Positions 1-9,871 of a DNA stretch of 64,000 bases are shown here, in pieces. The position numbers were made by a program, and so were the translations under genes. This stretch comes from Candidatus Burkholderia humilis (GTDB lineage Bacteria; Pseudomonadota; Gammaproteobacteria; Burkholderiales; Burkholderiaceae). The notes under the pieces are model-generated. The model ran no database searches. It was not told the origin of the DNA and was given only the letters and a program-made list of their open reading frames with translations. The stretch covers positions 1-64,000 of the forward strand of contig LFMX01000014.1 in NCBI GenBank assembly GCA_001184405.1, in the 5' to 3' direction. Each line of letters begins with the position of its first letter. Position 1 is the first letter of the stretch.

Positions 1-103
1 GCGCAGGCCATCAGCGCGCAGGAGACGGAGCGCCGTCATCTCGCGCGTGAGTTGCATGACGAGTTGGGGCAGTACCTCAACACCATTTCGCTCGATGCAG
101 GGC
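1..103 (+). pseudogene. Sensor histidine kinase fragment (HisKA_3 H-box)
   Basis: The frame entering from the left edge reads through an H-box ending ARELHDELGQYLN, the phospho-acceptor region of NarX/NreB-type kinases that partner LuxR/NarL regulators. After about LDAG near position 100 the kinase match stops, and the sequence becomes the 3' part of a response regulator on the opposite strand. The ATP-binding domain that should follow is absent. The kinase body lies outside the window, so only the 3' truncation can be seen. It was probably the partner of the adjacent regulator. Confidence 0.7.
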
Positions 104-441
104 GTATCGGGCGCGCTCGCCTTGGTGACGTAACCGCGCGCGCCGGCATCGAGCGCGCGTCGCACGAAGATCGCTTCTTCGTGCATGCTGAAGATCAGTA
201 CATGCGCGTTCGGTTCACGCGCGAGCATGCGTCGCATCGCTTCGATACCGCTTGCGCCCGGCAACGCGAGATCCATCACCACCACATCAGGTTGCAAGGC
301 GCAGAACTTCTGATACGCCTGCGCGGCATCGGCTGCTTCGCTCGCGACATTCACATCGGGACTGCGTTCGAGCAGGCGTTTATAGCCCTCACGCACGATG
401 GCGTGATCGTCCACCAGCAACACGGATATGTCAGCGCTCAT
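100..441 (-). pseudogene. NarL/LuxR-type response regulator, receiver domain only
   Basis: The start at 441 overlaps the pqqE stop by four bases (ATGA), so the gene was translationally coupled to the pqq operon. The receiver domain is complete: VLLVDDH near the N-terminus, VVMDLALPG with the phospho-acceptor Asp, and GYVTKASAPD with the conserved Lys. After about residue 112 it runs into the antisense of the histidine-kinase H-box, so the helix-turn-helix output domain is missing. It would not bind DNA. A regulator beside pqq genes suggests former control of a PQQ-dependent alcohol dehydrogenase system; that role is inference. Confidence 0.75.
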
Positions 442-1634
442 GATTTCTGTTCTCGGTCTTTTGAATCACTGTCGCGGGCTTGCGCGGCGATGCGCTTCGA
501 GTTCGCATCGTTGCGAAAGACGATGGGCTGTTCTTTCGGTTCCTGTCTCTGCGATGCAGCGCGTACCACTTCGATCACGCGTTCGTGATGCGGCGATTTA
601 TCGCAAACGGGGTCTGCATTGGCAGGGTCTTGCGTCAACAAATAAGCCTGACAACGGCATCCGCCGAGGTCGATGGTCTTCTCATCGCAACTGCGGCACG
701 GTTCCTTCATCCAGCCGAAACCACGAAAGCGGTTGAATGCATCGCTCTCGTACCAGATGTCTTTGACCGTCATCTCCGTGACGTTCGGAAACGTCAGTCC
801 CGGCAACGAGCGCGCGGTATGACAAGGCAGCGCCGCGCCATCCGGCGCAATGCCGAGAAACACCGCGCCCCAGCCGTTCATGCAGCGCTTGGGACGCGTC
901 TCGTAGTAATCGGGCACGACGAAAAAGATCTTGCACTTGTCGCCGATCTCTTGCCGATACCGCTCGACAATTGCTTCGGCATCCTTAAGTTGATCGCCCG
1001 TCGGCATGAGCTGCGCGCGATTCATATGCGCCCAGCCGTAATACTGCGTGCTCGCGAGTTCGAGATATTCGGCGCCCATCTCCAGCGCCATATCGATGAT
1101 GCGCCCGATATGCGGCAAGTTATAGCGATGCAGCACGCAATTGAGCACCATCGGAAAACCGTGCGCCTTGATAAGTCTGGCGACGCGGTTCTTCAGATCG
1201 AAGGTCTTCGTATGCGAGAGAAAATCGTTGAGCTCTTGCGTGGAGTCCTGAAACGAGAGCTGAATGTGATCGAGCCCGGCGGCTTTCAATGCGGTCAGAC
1301 GCTTGTCCGTCAGACCGATGCCGGACGTGATGAGATTCGTATAAAAGCCGAGCGTGCGCGCTTCGGCAACGAGCTCTTCGAGATCATTGCGCAAGAGCGG
1401 CTCGCCGCCGGAAAAGCCCAATTGCGCCGCGCCCAATGCACGCGCCTGACGCAAGACATCGATCCATTGCGCGGTGTTCAGCTCGCGCGAGTGATCGGCA
1501 TAGTTCGTCGGGTTGTAGCAGAACACGCAATGCAGCGGACAGCGATACGTCAGTTCCGCGAGCAGCCACAGCGGCGGCGGAATGGCCACGCCTTCATGTT
1601 CCGGTTTGGCGACGGGCGCGGACAGATCGGTCAT
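438..1634 (-). CDS. pqqE: PqqE, radical SAM PqqA peptide cyclase
   Basis: Radical SAM enzyme that links the Glu and Tyr side chains of PqqA by a C-C bond, the first step of pyrroloquinoline quinone synthesis. The cluster motif CPLHCVFC is near residue 30, and the C-terminal SPASM-type cysteines CRSCDEK and GGCRCQAY are present. The start at 1634 (MTDLSAPV) is chosen because the frame continues upstream only into pqqD sequence, and it leaves a 4-base gap after the pqqD stop. At 398 residues it is slightly longer than usual, with a charged tail rich in Asp, Lys and Arg after about residue 360. The reading frame is intact, in contrast to the neighbouring C1 genes. Confidence 0.95.
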   Translation of the reverse strand: MTDLSAPVAKPEHEGVAIPPPLWLLAELTYRCPLHCVFCYNPTNYADHSRELNTAQWIDVLRQARALGAAQLGFSGGEPLLRNDLEELVAEARTLGFYTNLITSGIGLTDKRLTALKAAGLDHIQLSFQDSTQELNDFLSHTKTFDLKNRVARLIKAHGFPMVLNCVLHRYNLPHIGRIIDMALEMGAEYLELASTQYYGWAHMNRAQLMPTGDQLKDAEAIVERYRQEIGDKCKIFFVVPDYYETRPKRCMNGWGAVFLGIAPDGAALPCHTARSLPGLTFPNVTEMTVKDIWYESDAFNRFRGFGWMKEPCRSCDEKTIDLGGCRCQAYLLTQDPANADPVCDKSPHHERVIEVVRAASQRQEPKEQPIVFRNDANSKRIAAQARDSDSKDREQKS

Positions 1635-1638
1635 TGCG

Positions 1639-1947
1639 CTACTCCAGCCAGCCTCGCGCACGCGCGCCTGCGACAAACGCGCGTACATCGTCGCCGAGAT
1701 TCGTTGTATTGAAGGCCGCTTCGAGATCGGCAACGAGCGCGGGGATATCGCGCGAGCCGTCGCATCGCAAGAGAATTTGCGCGGCGCTCTGATTGAGTTT
1801 CACCATGCCTTCGGGATAAAGCAGCACATGCGCATCCTGCGCCGGTTCCCATTGTAGACGAAAGAGGCGCTTCAATTGCGGGCGCATGGAATCGTCGGGC
1901 GCATCGACGGCTTCCTGCACGCGTTTGGTCGAAGTTGAATCGCTCAT
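1639..1947 (-). CDS. pqqD: PqqD, PqqA-binding peptide chaperone
   Basis: Small RiPP recognition protein that binds the PqqA precursor and presents it to PqqE. The 102 residues include the typical core [19 protein letters not shown] followed by LNQSAAQIL and a winged-helix end ([15 protein letters not shown]). The start at 1947 (MSDSTST) is preferred because longer versions only re-read pqqC in another frame, and it gives a 4-base ATGA overlap with the pqqC stop. The first 30 residues are a poorly conserved leader. Intact. Confidence 0.92.
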   Translation of the reverse strand: MSDSTSTKRVQEAVDAPDDSMRPQLKRLFRLQWEPAQDAHVLLYPEGMVKLNQSAAQILLRCDGSRDIPALVADLEAAFNTTNLGDDVRAFVAGARARGWLE

Positions 1948-2678
1948 GACAGGAAGGCCTTTTCGATCGAATCGAGCATGGTCCAGAGAATATCGAGCTT
2001 GAATTGCAGAATGTCGAGCGCGCGTTGTTGTGCTTCGCGCGTCTTGAAGTGCGCAAGCGTCACTTCGAGTCCGTGTTCGACATCGCGCTGCGCGAGCGAC
2101 ACACGTGAGCGGAAATAATGCAGGCCGTCCGCTTCGATCCACTTGTAATGCTCGGGCCACGTTGCAAGACGGTCCTTATGAATCTGCGGCGCAAACATTT
2201 CCGTCAGCGATGAACACACGGACTCTTGCCACGGCGCGCGTCGCGCGAAGTTGACGTAAGCATCGACGGCGAAGCGCACGCCGGGCGTCACGAGCTTCAA
2301 CGACCAGAGATCGTCACGCGAGAGACCGACTGCATCACCGAGACGCGCCCACGCTTCGATGCCGCCGGGCTGATCGTCATAACCATCGTGATCGAGAATG
2401 CGCAGCACCCAGCGGCGGCGCGTGTCGCGGTCGGGACAGTTCGACATCACGGCCGCGTCCTTCAACGGGATGTTGATCTGATAGTAGAAGCGGTTCGCGA
2501 CCCAGCCGCGAATCTGTTCTTTCGAACAGCTGCCACTATTCATCTTCACATTGAACGGATGATGAATGTGATACGCCGTGCCCTTCGCGCGAAGCTGTTC
2601 TTCGAATTGGTCACGCGACCATGCAGCGCTCGCGTCTGTCAGCGGCGTGAAGATCGGGCCGGTAGTCGGGTTGATCAT
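1944..2678 (-). CDS. pqqC: PqqC, pyrroloquinoline-quinone synthase
   Basis: Cofactorless oxidase that performs the final ring closure and eight-electron oxidation to PQQ. The 244 residues match the family length. Visible hallmarks are YHIHHPFN near the N-terminus, [15 protein letters not shown], and [10 protein letters not shown] with substrate-binding His and Asp residues. The C-terminal helix ends [15 protein letters not shown]. The gene overlaps pqqD by four bases. No frameshift or stop is present, so it should be functional. Confidence 0.95.
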   Translation of the reverse strand: MINPTTGPIFTPLTDASAAWSRDQFEEQLRAKGTAYHIHHPFNVKMNSGSCSKEQIRGWVANRFYYQINIPLKDAAVMSNCPDRDTRRRWVLRILDHDGYDDQPGGIEAWARLGDAVGLSRDDLWSLKLVTPGVRFAVDAYVNFARRAPWQESVCSSLTEMFAPQIHKDRLATWPEHYKWIEADGLHYFRSRVSLAQRDVEHGLEVTLAHFKTREAQQRALDILQFKLDILWTMLDSIEKAFLS

Positions 2679-2691
2679 TCATGGAGCTCCA

Positions 2692-3618
2692 TCAAAGCTC
2701 GAACGTTATGCCGTCGTGCGCGACTTCTATGCCGTGCTCCGTCAGCGTGCGACGCTCGGGCCCGTCCTCGATGAGAATCGGGTTCGTGTTGTTGATATGG
2801 ATCAGCACTTTGCGCACGTGCGCGCGATCGATCGAATCCAGCACTTCGATCATGCCGCCCGGTCCGCTTTGCGCAAGATGACCCATGTCCTTGCCGGTCT
2901 TATTCGTGAGGCCGAGGCGGATCATTTCATCGTCGGTCCAGACGGTGCCGTCGACGAGCAGGAGATCGGCTTCACGCATGGCATCGAGCACATGCGACTC
3001 GAGTGCGCCCAAACCCGGCGCATAGAAAACACGCTTCCCAGAAGCATTATTCGTGAACATCAGGCCGATGTTGTCGCCCGTTTCAGGCGCATCGCGATGC
3101 GGCGAATAAGGCGGCGCCTTGCTCGACAGCGGAATGGCATCGATCGTCACATGCGGCAGTTCAGGCACCGAAATGCGTGCGCCACCGACCGCAATATGCC
3201 GATGCTCCACGCCGCAATAATGCGAAAGAATCTTGGTGAGCGGAAAGCCTGTCGAGAGGTCTTGCCACACGGCATCGGTCGTATAAAGCGGCAAGGGCGT
3301 GCCGCGTTCGCGCAACATCAAAAGGCCGGTGACGTGATCGATTTGCGCATCCATTACGATCACGGCCGCAATGCCCGTGTCGCGCGTCTTGCGTGCGGGC
3401 TGCAGTTCAGGGTTCGCGGCAATCTGCGCAAGGATGTCCGGCGATGCATTCACGAGCAGCCAGTCCTCGCCGTTCTCGCTCACGGCAATGGACGATTGCG
3501 TGCGCGCGCGCGCCGCAATGGTGCCGCGACGCACGCCATCGCAATTGCGGCAGTTGCAGTTCCATTGCGGAAAGCCACCGCCCGCCGACGATCCGAGTAC
3601 GCACATTTTCAAGGCCAC
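2692..3618 (-). CDS. pqqB: PqqB, metallo-beta-lactamase-fold PQQ biosynthesis protein
   Basis: PqqB is a metal-dependent hydroxylase of the beta-lactamase fold acting on the excised Glu-Tyr intermediate. The 308-residue frame is complete. The N-terminus shows [18 protein letters not shown] with paired cysteines typical of PqqB, and [11 protein letters not shown] gives the metal-binding Asp-His pair. [13 protein letters not shown] and LIHINNTNP lie toward the C-terminus. It is followed 13 bases later by pqqC and overlaps the upstream cytochrome gene by 10 bases, so these genes form one transcript. pqqA is not upstream here but 10 kb away. Confidence 0.95.
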   Translation of the reverse strand: MALKMCVLGSSAGGGFPQWNCNCRNCDGVRRGTIAARARTQSSIAVSENGEDWLLVNASPDILAQIAANPELQPARKTRDTGIAAVIVMDAQIDHVTGLLMLRERGTPLPLYTTDAVWQDLSTGFPLTKILSHYCGVEHRHIAVGGARISVPELPHVTIDAIPLSSKAPPYSPHRDAPETGDNIGLMFTNNASGKRVFYAPGLGALESHVLDAMREADLLLVDGTVWTDDEMIRLGLTNKTGKDMGHLAQSGPGGMIEVLDSIDRAHVRKVLIHINNTNPILIEDGPERRTLTEHGIEVAHDGITFEL

Positions 3619-4178
3619 ATCCTCCGCAAGAGACCGTCTTTATCGATCAGTTGATGCTTCATCGCGCCGAGAAAATGCAGCGCGATCAGCGCGATCATCG
3701 TCCATGCGAGATATTCGTGAATGGTGAAGAAGACGTGCCGGATGCCCCTGTCGTCCCAACCCCATTGCGGCAGCGCAATGCCCCAGAAGCGCGTACCGAA
3801 CTTGTTGAACGACGAGCCGAGATAACCGCTCAGCGGCATCCCCACCATGCCAACGTATAAAAGGCCCTGCGTGATGCTCGCGGCGGCGCGTTGCCACGTC
3901 TGCATCGGTGGAAGCGGCGGGCGGTGATAAGCCGTCCGCGCCCAGATTCGAAGCAGCACCAGCAGGAAAACCGTGATTCCAAGAGATTTATGAAAGTTGG
4001 TGAGCGTCGACTTGAAGGGCAGACCGCGTGGCAGCGTGCCCATATAAAAGCCGATGCATAGCATCGCGATGATGCAGATGGCGATCAGCCAGTGCAGCGC
4101 GATCATCGGCCTGGCGTAATGATCGGCCGGTGCGCTCGTTGCGTTGCGCGATGCCGCGGGTGTCCGCGCTGCGCTCAT
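3609..4178 (-). CDS. Cytochrome b561 family membrane protein
   Basis: A di-heme b-type cytochrome with four membrane spans, 189 residues. Span 1 begins at [16 protein letters not shown] with a heme-ligand His. [16 protein letters not shown] and [20 protein letters not shown] carry further His ligands. The C-terminus [14 protein letters not shown] is typical of YodB/CybB-like proteins. It overlaps pqqB by 10 bases and lies in the same operon, which suggests it passes electrons from a PQQ-linked periplasmic dehydrogenase or superoxide to or from quinone. That coupling is inferred from position. Intact. Confidence 0.85.
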   Translation of the reverse strand: MSAARTPAASRNATSAPADHYARPMIALHWLIAICIIAMLCIGFYMGTLPRGLPFKSTLTNFHKSLGITVFLLVLLRIWARTAYHRPPLPPMQTWQRAAASITQGLLYVGMVGMPLSGYLGSSFNKFGTRFWGIALPQWGWDDRGIRHVFFTIHEYLAWTMIALIALHFLGAMKHQLIDKDGLLRRMWP

Positions 4179-4230
4179 GACGTGCCCCCTTTTTAGCGTG
4201 CGTTTCCAGAAGAGAATTCTTGTCGTCCGA

Positions 4231-5050
4231 TCATGTTTTGACGATCAGCAATTCCCCGCGTCCATCCACCGCAATATCGCCTGCGTAGCGCTGCGGCAAC
4301 ACGTTGCTGTCGAGCGTGGCGAAAGGCGTCTTTTCACGCGCGAGCATGCGCGTGAAAAGACGCCAGAACACATCGAAGCCTTGACCGCCTTCGATAAACG
4401 TCGGCCCAATGCGCGATGGCGCTTGCAGCAACAACACCGTGCCGCGCCGCATGCCGTAGCCCAAGTGTGCGCCCACTTGCCCGCCGATGCAGACCGTCCC
4501 CGCAATCAGTCGCGATGCCGCGAAATCCCCCCATTTCCCGCGACGAGCACCGTGCCGCGTCGCATGCGATCGGCAAGGCGCTCGCATGCGTGGCCGTGGA
4601 CCGTGAGCACGCCGCCCGCCATGCCTTCCATGTCGCCGGGCTGCGCGCTGGCGGCGAAGTCACCGACGTTGCCGCTGACTTTCATGCGTCCGCCCTGCAT
4701 CTCGCATGCAGCGAACAGACCTGCGTCGCCATGAATGTTCAATGCGCTGCCGGTCATCTTCATGCCCGCATAGTCGCCTGCGTTGCCGTGCACGTCGAGC
4801 GTGCCTTCGCTCATATGCGCGCCGAGATGATCGAGCCAATGCGCATCGCCGTCGATGCTGAGCGATGGCGATGCGCATCCGACTGCGCGATATCGAAGAG
4901 ATCATCGACCGCGATACTTTCCCCCGCGCCATTCAACATGACGCGCGGCAATTCATGCGATGAAAGCGATGCAAGCGCAGAGGGTAGTAATTTCGACCCG
5001 TTCAACCGCATGGTGAGTGCACTTTTTACGCGCAACGTTGTGGCGTTCAT
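4231..5050 (-). pseudogene. fhcC: FhcC, formyltransferase/hydrolase complex subunit C (two frameshifts)
   Basis: Subunit C of the bacterial complex that moves formyl groups from formyl-H4MPT to methylofuran and releases formate. It is related to the beta-helical FwdC and GltB C-terminal domain. The repeated Gly-rich helix turns are clear (TLDVHGNAGDYAG, LNIHGDAGLFAA, MKVSGNVGDFAA), then AGTVCIGGQVGAHLGYGM. The frame breaks near 4866 after DIAQSDAHR, and again near 4530 inside a run of six G (coding strand) where VAGNGGDF should continue. The start at 5050 overlaps fhcD by four bases. The protein would be truncated. Confidence 0.85.
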
Positions 5051-5984
5051 GCGTCAATTTCCGCAGCAAGCTTATGCAGCTTGAAGTGATAAGGCCCCAA
5101 CTTGCCACCGTAGTTCCACGCGGAAATACGCAACACACCGCCGGCGCGGCCTATCGCTGTTGCAGCGCGAATGCCTGCGGTCATGGCAGCGCCGACATCG
5201 GCATCGGTCAGGCCATCGATCACGATTTCGAGCACGTACGCGACATCGCTCGTCAACTCGCTCTTCTTCGACAAGCACACGAACGTGGGACAAAGCGCAT
5301 CGTTCGTCGATGCCGTTGCGCCTGCATATTTCGAGCCGATCTTCGAACCCGAGCGCACGACGCCACCCGGAAACGGCGTGAGATGACGTTGGGCAGTTGA
5401 TGCATGGCGGCGATGGCCGCTTCCGCTACCTGCAATGCGCTATCCATGTTGCGCGCAAGGAACAGCAGATTGCCGCCGCCGACGGCCTTCACCGTGGCCG
5501 TCAATTCTTCGCAAACGAACTCGCCGTCCATCACCGGCACGCGCCAATAGCGGGCGCCGTCGAGCACTTTCGATATTTGCCAGCCATCGTCGAAGAAACG
5601 CAGGCCCGAACCGAGTGGCGCGACATCGGATAGCGGCTCGCGGCTCGTGGCCGGATCGATGCCGCCATACACGGCGGTGGTCGGGCACGTGAGCACGCAT
5701 TGGCCAACGCGTCGCGCAATCTGCTTGGCCAGTTCTTTCGATGACACCGCAAAAATAAGCACCGAAATACCGGGCCGGCCATCGGGCGTTTCATCGCGCG
5801 AGAGATCACGTTCGATGCCCGCTTTACAGCCGCAATCGATCACGGAGGTCGCAAAGCCCGTCAGCGAGTTCGCTGCATAACGTGCCCATGTCGCGTTATG
5901 CGCGGTGATGATGAGACGCGTGGCCTTCATCGGAAAGGCTTCGGCGAAGGTATCGTCGATCTGCGTGTCGTTGATTCGCATCAT
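5047..5984 (-). pseudogene. fhcD: FhcD, formyl-H4MPT formyltransferase (frameshift)
   Basis: Formylmethanofuran:H4MPT formyltransferase subunit. The N-terminal part (IDDTFAEAFPMKATR, then HNATWARYAANSLTGFATSVI) and the C-terminal part (GSKIGSKYAGATAST, then LGPYHFKLHKL) are well conserved but lie in different frames. The break is near 5385, where PNVI should be followed by TPFPGGVVRSG; an extra TC dinucleotide explains it. The start at 5984 or 5981 lies just before the predicted original fhcA stop at 5987-5989. The last four bases overlap fhcC. Confidence 0.88.
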
Positions 5985-5986
5985 CG

Positions 5987-7687
5987 TCACCTTCGATCCG
6001 ATGCGAAGCACGCGACCGGCAAGAGCCCTGCCGCCTTTGCAGAACGAACAGACTTCATCGTTGCCGATGGACGCGTTCTCGAAGCGGCTCGCTAAGTTCG
6101 CTTCAGTAAAGGCCCTGACGCGCTTTTCGATGGCGCGATCGTAGTCGGGCATCACATAGTGAATGCCGCCGGCGGGCGTTTTCAGCAGCGTGCCGTCGCG
6201 CGCGATGAGTTCGCCATCCTTGAACATGTAGGCGGGCGATGTGAACATGCGTTCGCAATTCGCCTCATCGCGATACACGGCGATGTCCGCCGCCGCGCCC
6301 GCGCCGAGATGACCGCGATCCGTCAAGCCGAGCAAGCGCGCGGGCCCCGCGCGTGTGATGATCGCGATGTCGTACAGCGAGAATTCGCGTGTGATCTCGG
6401 CGAGTGCGCCCGCGGTTTTTGCATCGGCATGGAGCTTGTCGAGTTGTTCGTCGGGAAAGGACTTGTCCATCAAGAGCCGGATGAGATGCGGATAACTCGT
6501 AAACGGCGCGCCATTCGGATGATCGGTCGTCATCGATACGCGCCACGGATCGTCGACGAGCAAGAAGATTTCAAGGCCGATGATCCATTGCAGCGCATTC
6601 ACATAGCTTTGTTCGCGATACTTGAACGGCACGATGCCGCAGCCCGCATCGCATTCGATATCACCAAGCGTCCACTTGCGCGGATTGGCCAAGGGCGCGT
6701 TCTTGAACTGCATCATCGTATTGCCGGACGCGGTGACCGTTTGCCCGAAGATGATCTGACCGACATCGATCGTCACGTTCGGCCGCGTATTCACCGCTTC
6801 CGAAATAATTCGGGTACCTGATGAAAACTTGCGTGGACCTTCCGCGCCATAGCTATGAAACTGAATATGCGTGAGATGAATGGGCAAGCCTTCGGCGGCA
6901 TCCATCGTCTTGATCGTCGATTCGATATTGCCCGGAACGCCGAGATTGCTCGAATAGACATGCAGCGGATGCGGCACGCGCAAGTCGGTGAGCGCGCGCG
7001 TGAGCGTCTTCAGCACATCGCGCGGCGTGATGCCGTAATGCACATGCTTTTCATCGACATCGAGCGAACGCTGATTGAACTTGAACGTCGAGATGCCGCC
7101 CGGATTCACCACCTTCACGCCGAGCGCCTTGCTTGCGTTGATGGTCCAGCCGACGTACCGCGCATGCGTTCGAAGTCTTCCTGCGCGGCGAGCATTTGCA
7201 GAAACAGTTCGTCGTTGCCCATCATCACGTAGGCGCCGTGATCGATGATCGGCGTATCGCCCATTTCCAGATGCGCATGGCGCGCATTGGACGCGATCAT
7301 CGCGGGCTCGAATGCGGCCGTGTAGCCCATTTCCGCGTAACGATAGCCGGTGGCGAGCGTGCCGGGCGTGCATGTTCCGCACGAAGGCATGCGCATATAG
7401 CGGCCCTCATCGGGGCGATCGGGCACGGCGCGCGGATCGTCGCGATGATCTTCGGGCAACAACAAGCGCGAAAGATTCGTCTTGCCGCCGCCGATATGCG
7501 AATGCAGATCGATGCCGCCTGCCATGACGATCATGCCGTGCGCATCGAAATCGTGCGTGATGCTGTCGTTGCGCCCGTCCTCATGCGCGACGATGCGTCC
7601 ATCGCGGATATAGATGTCGCGCGTCTGACCGTCGATCTTGTTCGCGGGATCGTAAAGCGTGCCGCCTGTGAGACGCGTGAGGCTCAT
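5987..7687 (-). pseudogene. fhcA: FhcA, formylmethanofuran-dehydrogenase-like subunit A (two frameshifts)
   Basis: Amidohydrolase-fold subunit that hydrolyses formylmethylofuran to formate. The metal site GGIDLHSHIGGGK is near residue 60 and DAGCGIVP is in the middle. The frame breaks near 7160, between DFERMR and YVGWTINASKALG. It breaks again near 6028, where one extra G turns GGRLLPVACF into a read-through into fhcD. The resulting open frame looks like an FhcA-FhcD fusion, but this is an artefact of the lost stop. The start at 7687 (MSLTRLTGG) gives a 4-base ATGA overlap with fhcB. Confidence 0.87.
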
Positions 7688-8931
7688 GACCATCTCCCGC
7701 GCTGAATGAGTTCATTCACGATCGATGCGACGCTCGGCAGCGTGGTTTCGCGCGCGGCGTGGAGCGGCGCGACGACGGAGGTATCGATACGAAAGAGATG
7801 GGACGCGTGATCAAGGCCGGGCGTTGCAACGGGGATGAACACGGTGGGCGCGCTGCGTGGATCGAGCGGCGTTTGCGCGTGACCCAGCACGATGGCGGGG
7901 ACGTCGTCATCGTGCGATGCGGGCGGCGGTTCGGGCGCGAAGCTCGACACCCACAAGAGCACATCGACTTGCTTTTGATGCAACAGCCTGTGCGTGCCAT
8001 AATGATGCATATCGTGATCGAGCGGCAAGCCGTACGCCACGCGCGTGCGCAACGGAAAGCCCGACAGCCACGTGATCGCCTGATTGACTGTGAGCGCGCC
8101 TGCGCGCACGGTGCGGTTGATCCCCTTCACGATGCGATGCAGCGCTTCAATGGCAAGCGCCGTATGCGGCGCGGGCAGCGTGCCGGTTCATACACGAAGG
8201 CCGTGTACTGTGTTTGTGTTGATGCGTTTGCTCAGCGTAACGAGCTCTGTCGAGTCGATCTTGCGGCTGGCTTCGACGTGGGCCGACCATAGGGCGAGCG
8301 TATCGAACGGGTCGGTGTTTTGCAGTATCGATTTGCTTGGGTTGCTGCATGCCGGGTCCGCTTCACATCCGACGAATACGACATCGGCTTTGCGTGTCGT
8401 GTCGAGCACGCGTTCATAGAAGCGCGGATAGCGGCGCGACGGCGTGCAGGCGAATACGACGATCAGATCGGCGCGTGAGCGGACTTCCGATAGCGTGGTG
8501 AAGAACGCGCCGCGGTCCTGCATCGCGAGTGTGTTGGCGGCGAGTGCATCGCCGTACAGATGATCGAGCGTCGCGCCGTGCAGGGCGGCCAGTTCATAGA
8601 GCGCGCGTGTGCCCGACACGTCTGTCGCGAGTCCGCTCAATAGTGGTCGCTTTGCTTGCGACAGAATTTGCGCGGCATGCGCTAAGGCCGACTTTGCGTC
8701 GGTGGCTTGTCCGTTGATGCTCGGTTGGCAGTTTGTATCACTCGTTTGCGAGCGGGCAAGTGAGGTCGCCAGCTTGTCGCACTTGATGTGCGGGGCGGTG
8801 AGCGCGCGGTCAAGGTTGATGTCGTCGCATAGCAGAGGGCAGAACGGGCAGGTCCAATATTCTTGCACTTGGACTTTTGTGGTTTCTGTTGGGGTTTGGG
8901 GGGACGATTGCATGGTCGTGCGGTTTAGCAA
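7684..8931 (-). pseudogene. fhcB: FhcB, molybdopterin-oxidoreductase-like subunit B (in-frame TGA)
   Basis: Subunit B of the formyltransferase/hydrolase complex, related to FwdB/FmdB. The N-terminus has YWTCPFCPLLCDD, resembling the cysteine region of that family. Later parts include PLLSGLATDVSGTRA and LIVVFACTPSRRYPR. A TGA at 8188-8190 interrupts the frame after NTVHGLRV, and the same frame resumes with TGTLPAPHTALAIEAL. A Trp codon (TGG) to TGA change is the simplest cause. It is the first fhc gene, so loss here may affect the genes below it. A 226-base stretch relatively rich in A and T, with no recognisable gene, lies upstream. Confidence 0.85.
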
Positions 8932-9157
8932 GGTTTATGCCTTTTTTGCTCTCGCTCGTTTTTTGCTGCTTCCTTCGCTTGTATTGGTTTTTTCGGTTGC
9001 CGTCTTCTTCTTCATGCAAAGCGCTACTGAATAAAAAGGAATAAAAAGCCCAAACAAAGGCAGCAGCAAGCGCTAAAAAGTGCTCCACCGTGCAACACAC
9101 TGTCACCCCGCCCACTCCCGATTGAAACACTAAAAAGCCCCCAACCCATTGGCACGC

Positions 9158-9871
9158 TTATTGAATAGAACAAACCCGCCGCAAATCATGAATAGCAGAA
9201 GCGACGAGCCACGCAGTGGCCCCCCCTCCCCCCAAAAAAGCCCGAGCCCGCAAAAGATCATTCTGATGCATCCCCCGCCAGCCCCAATGATCGCGCGCGC
9301 GCCAGCAACCTTACGCACAGCAGAGAACGCATCGGTATCAGGCCCAGCAAAAGCCCCAACCCGATCGAGCGACATGACGATGACCCGAGAAGGCCACCAC
9401 GATGCATCATCATGCGAAGCACCCAGCGCATGCCCATGAAGACGATCTAAAGAAAGAATCGGATCAAAGCCACAGGAAACAGCCTCAGCAAGCGCGCCGA
9501 TGTCACGCAAGGACTCGGTACCAAAGACAGGCACGATTGTCAGAGCAAAACCGGTCCGATACGCGCCGAACGAACGCGCTCACCGATGCGAAATTGATAA
9601 AGCCCGCATCGAGCCAGAGAAACGCATCACGCCCGAGCGCCGTGCATATAGCGCTCAGCACCTCGGCATGGTCACCAAGCGACAAAATCGCGCCGAGATC
9701 GGCAACATAGAGCACGTTCGAGCCGGTCGCAGCAACGAGCGCGCGGGCAACCTCGACAGGGTCGCTCGTCGCGCACAAGGAAGACTGGATCGGCCGATAA
9801 CGCGATCGCTCGCCGCGCATCGCACGTACCGCGTGGCCGTCGAGCAAGTCGAGAACGGGTATTACCTGCAT
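9158..9871 (-). pseudogene. HisA/HisF-like protein of the H4MPT cluster (several frameshifts)
   Basis: The TIM-barrel start MQVIPVLDLLDGHAVRAM resembles HisA, as do VLYVADLGAI and FLWLDAGF. This HisA-like gene is a regular companion of bacterial H4MPT/methylofuran genes, and its reaction is not settled to my knowledge. The frame breaks near 9535 before PVFGTESLRDI, again near 9262 after AIIGAGG, and again in the poly-A/poly-C stretch 9220-9240. After that GATAWLVASAIHDLRR can be read to a TAA at 9158. It is not the histidine-pathway hisA, judging by context. Confidence 0.65.

Noticed and set aside
5253-7382. A 709-residue FhcA-FhcD fusion protein
   Set aside because: The open frame arises from one inserted G that removes the fhcA stop, and it loses frame again in both the N-terminal and C-terminal parts. 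The native stop and fhcD start are visible at 5984-5989.
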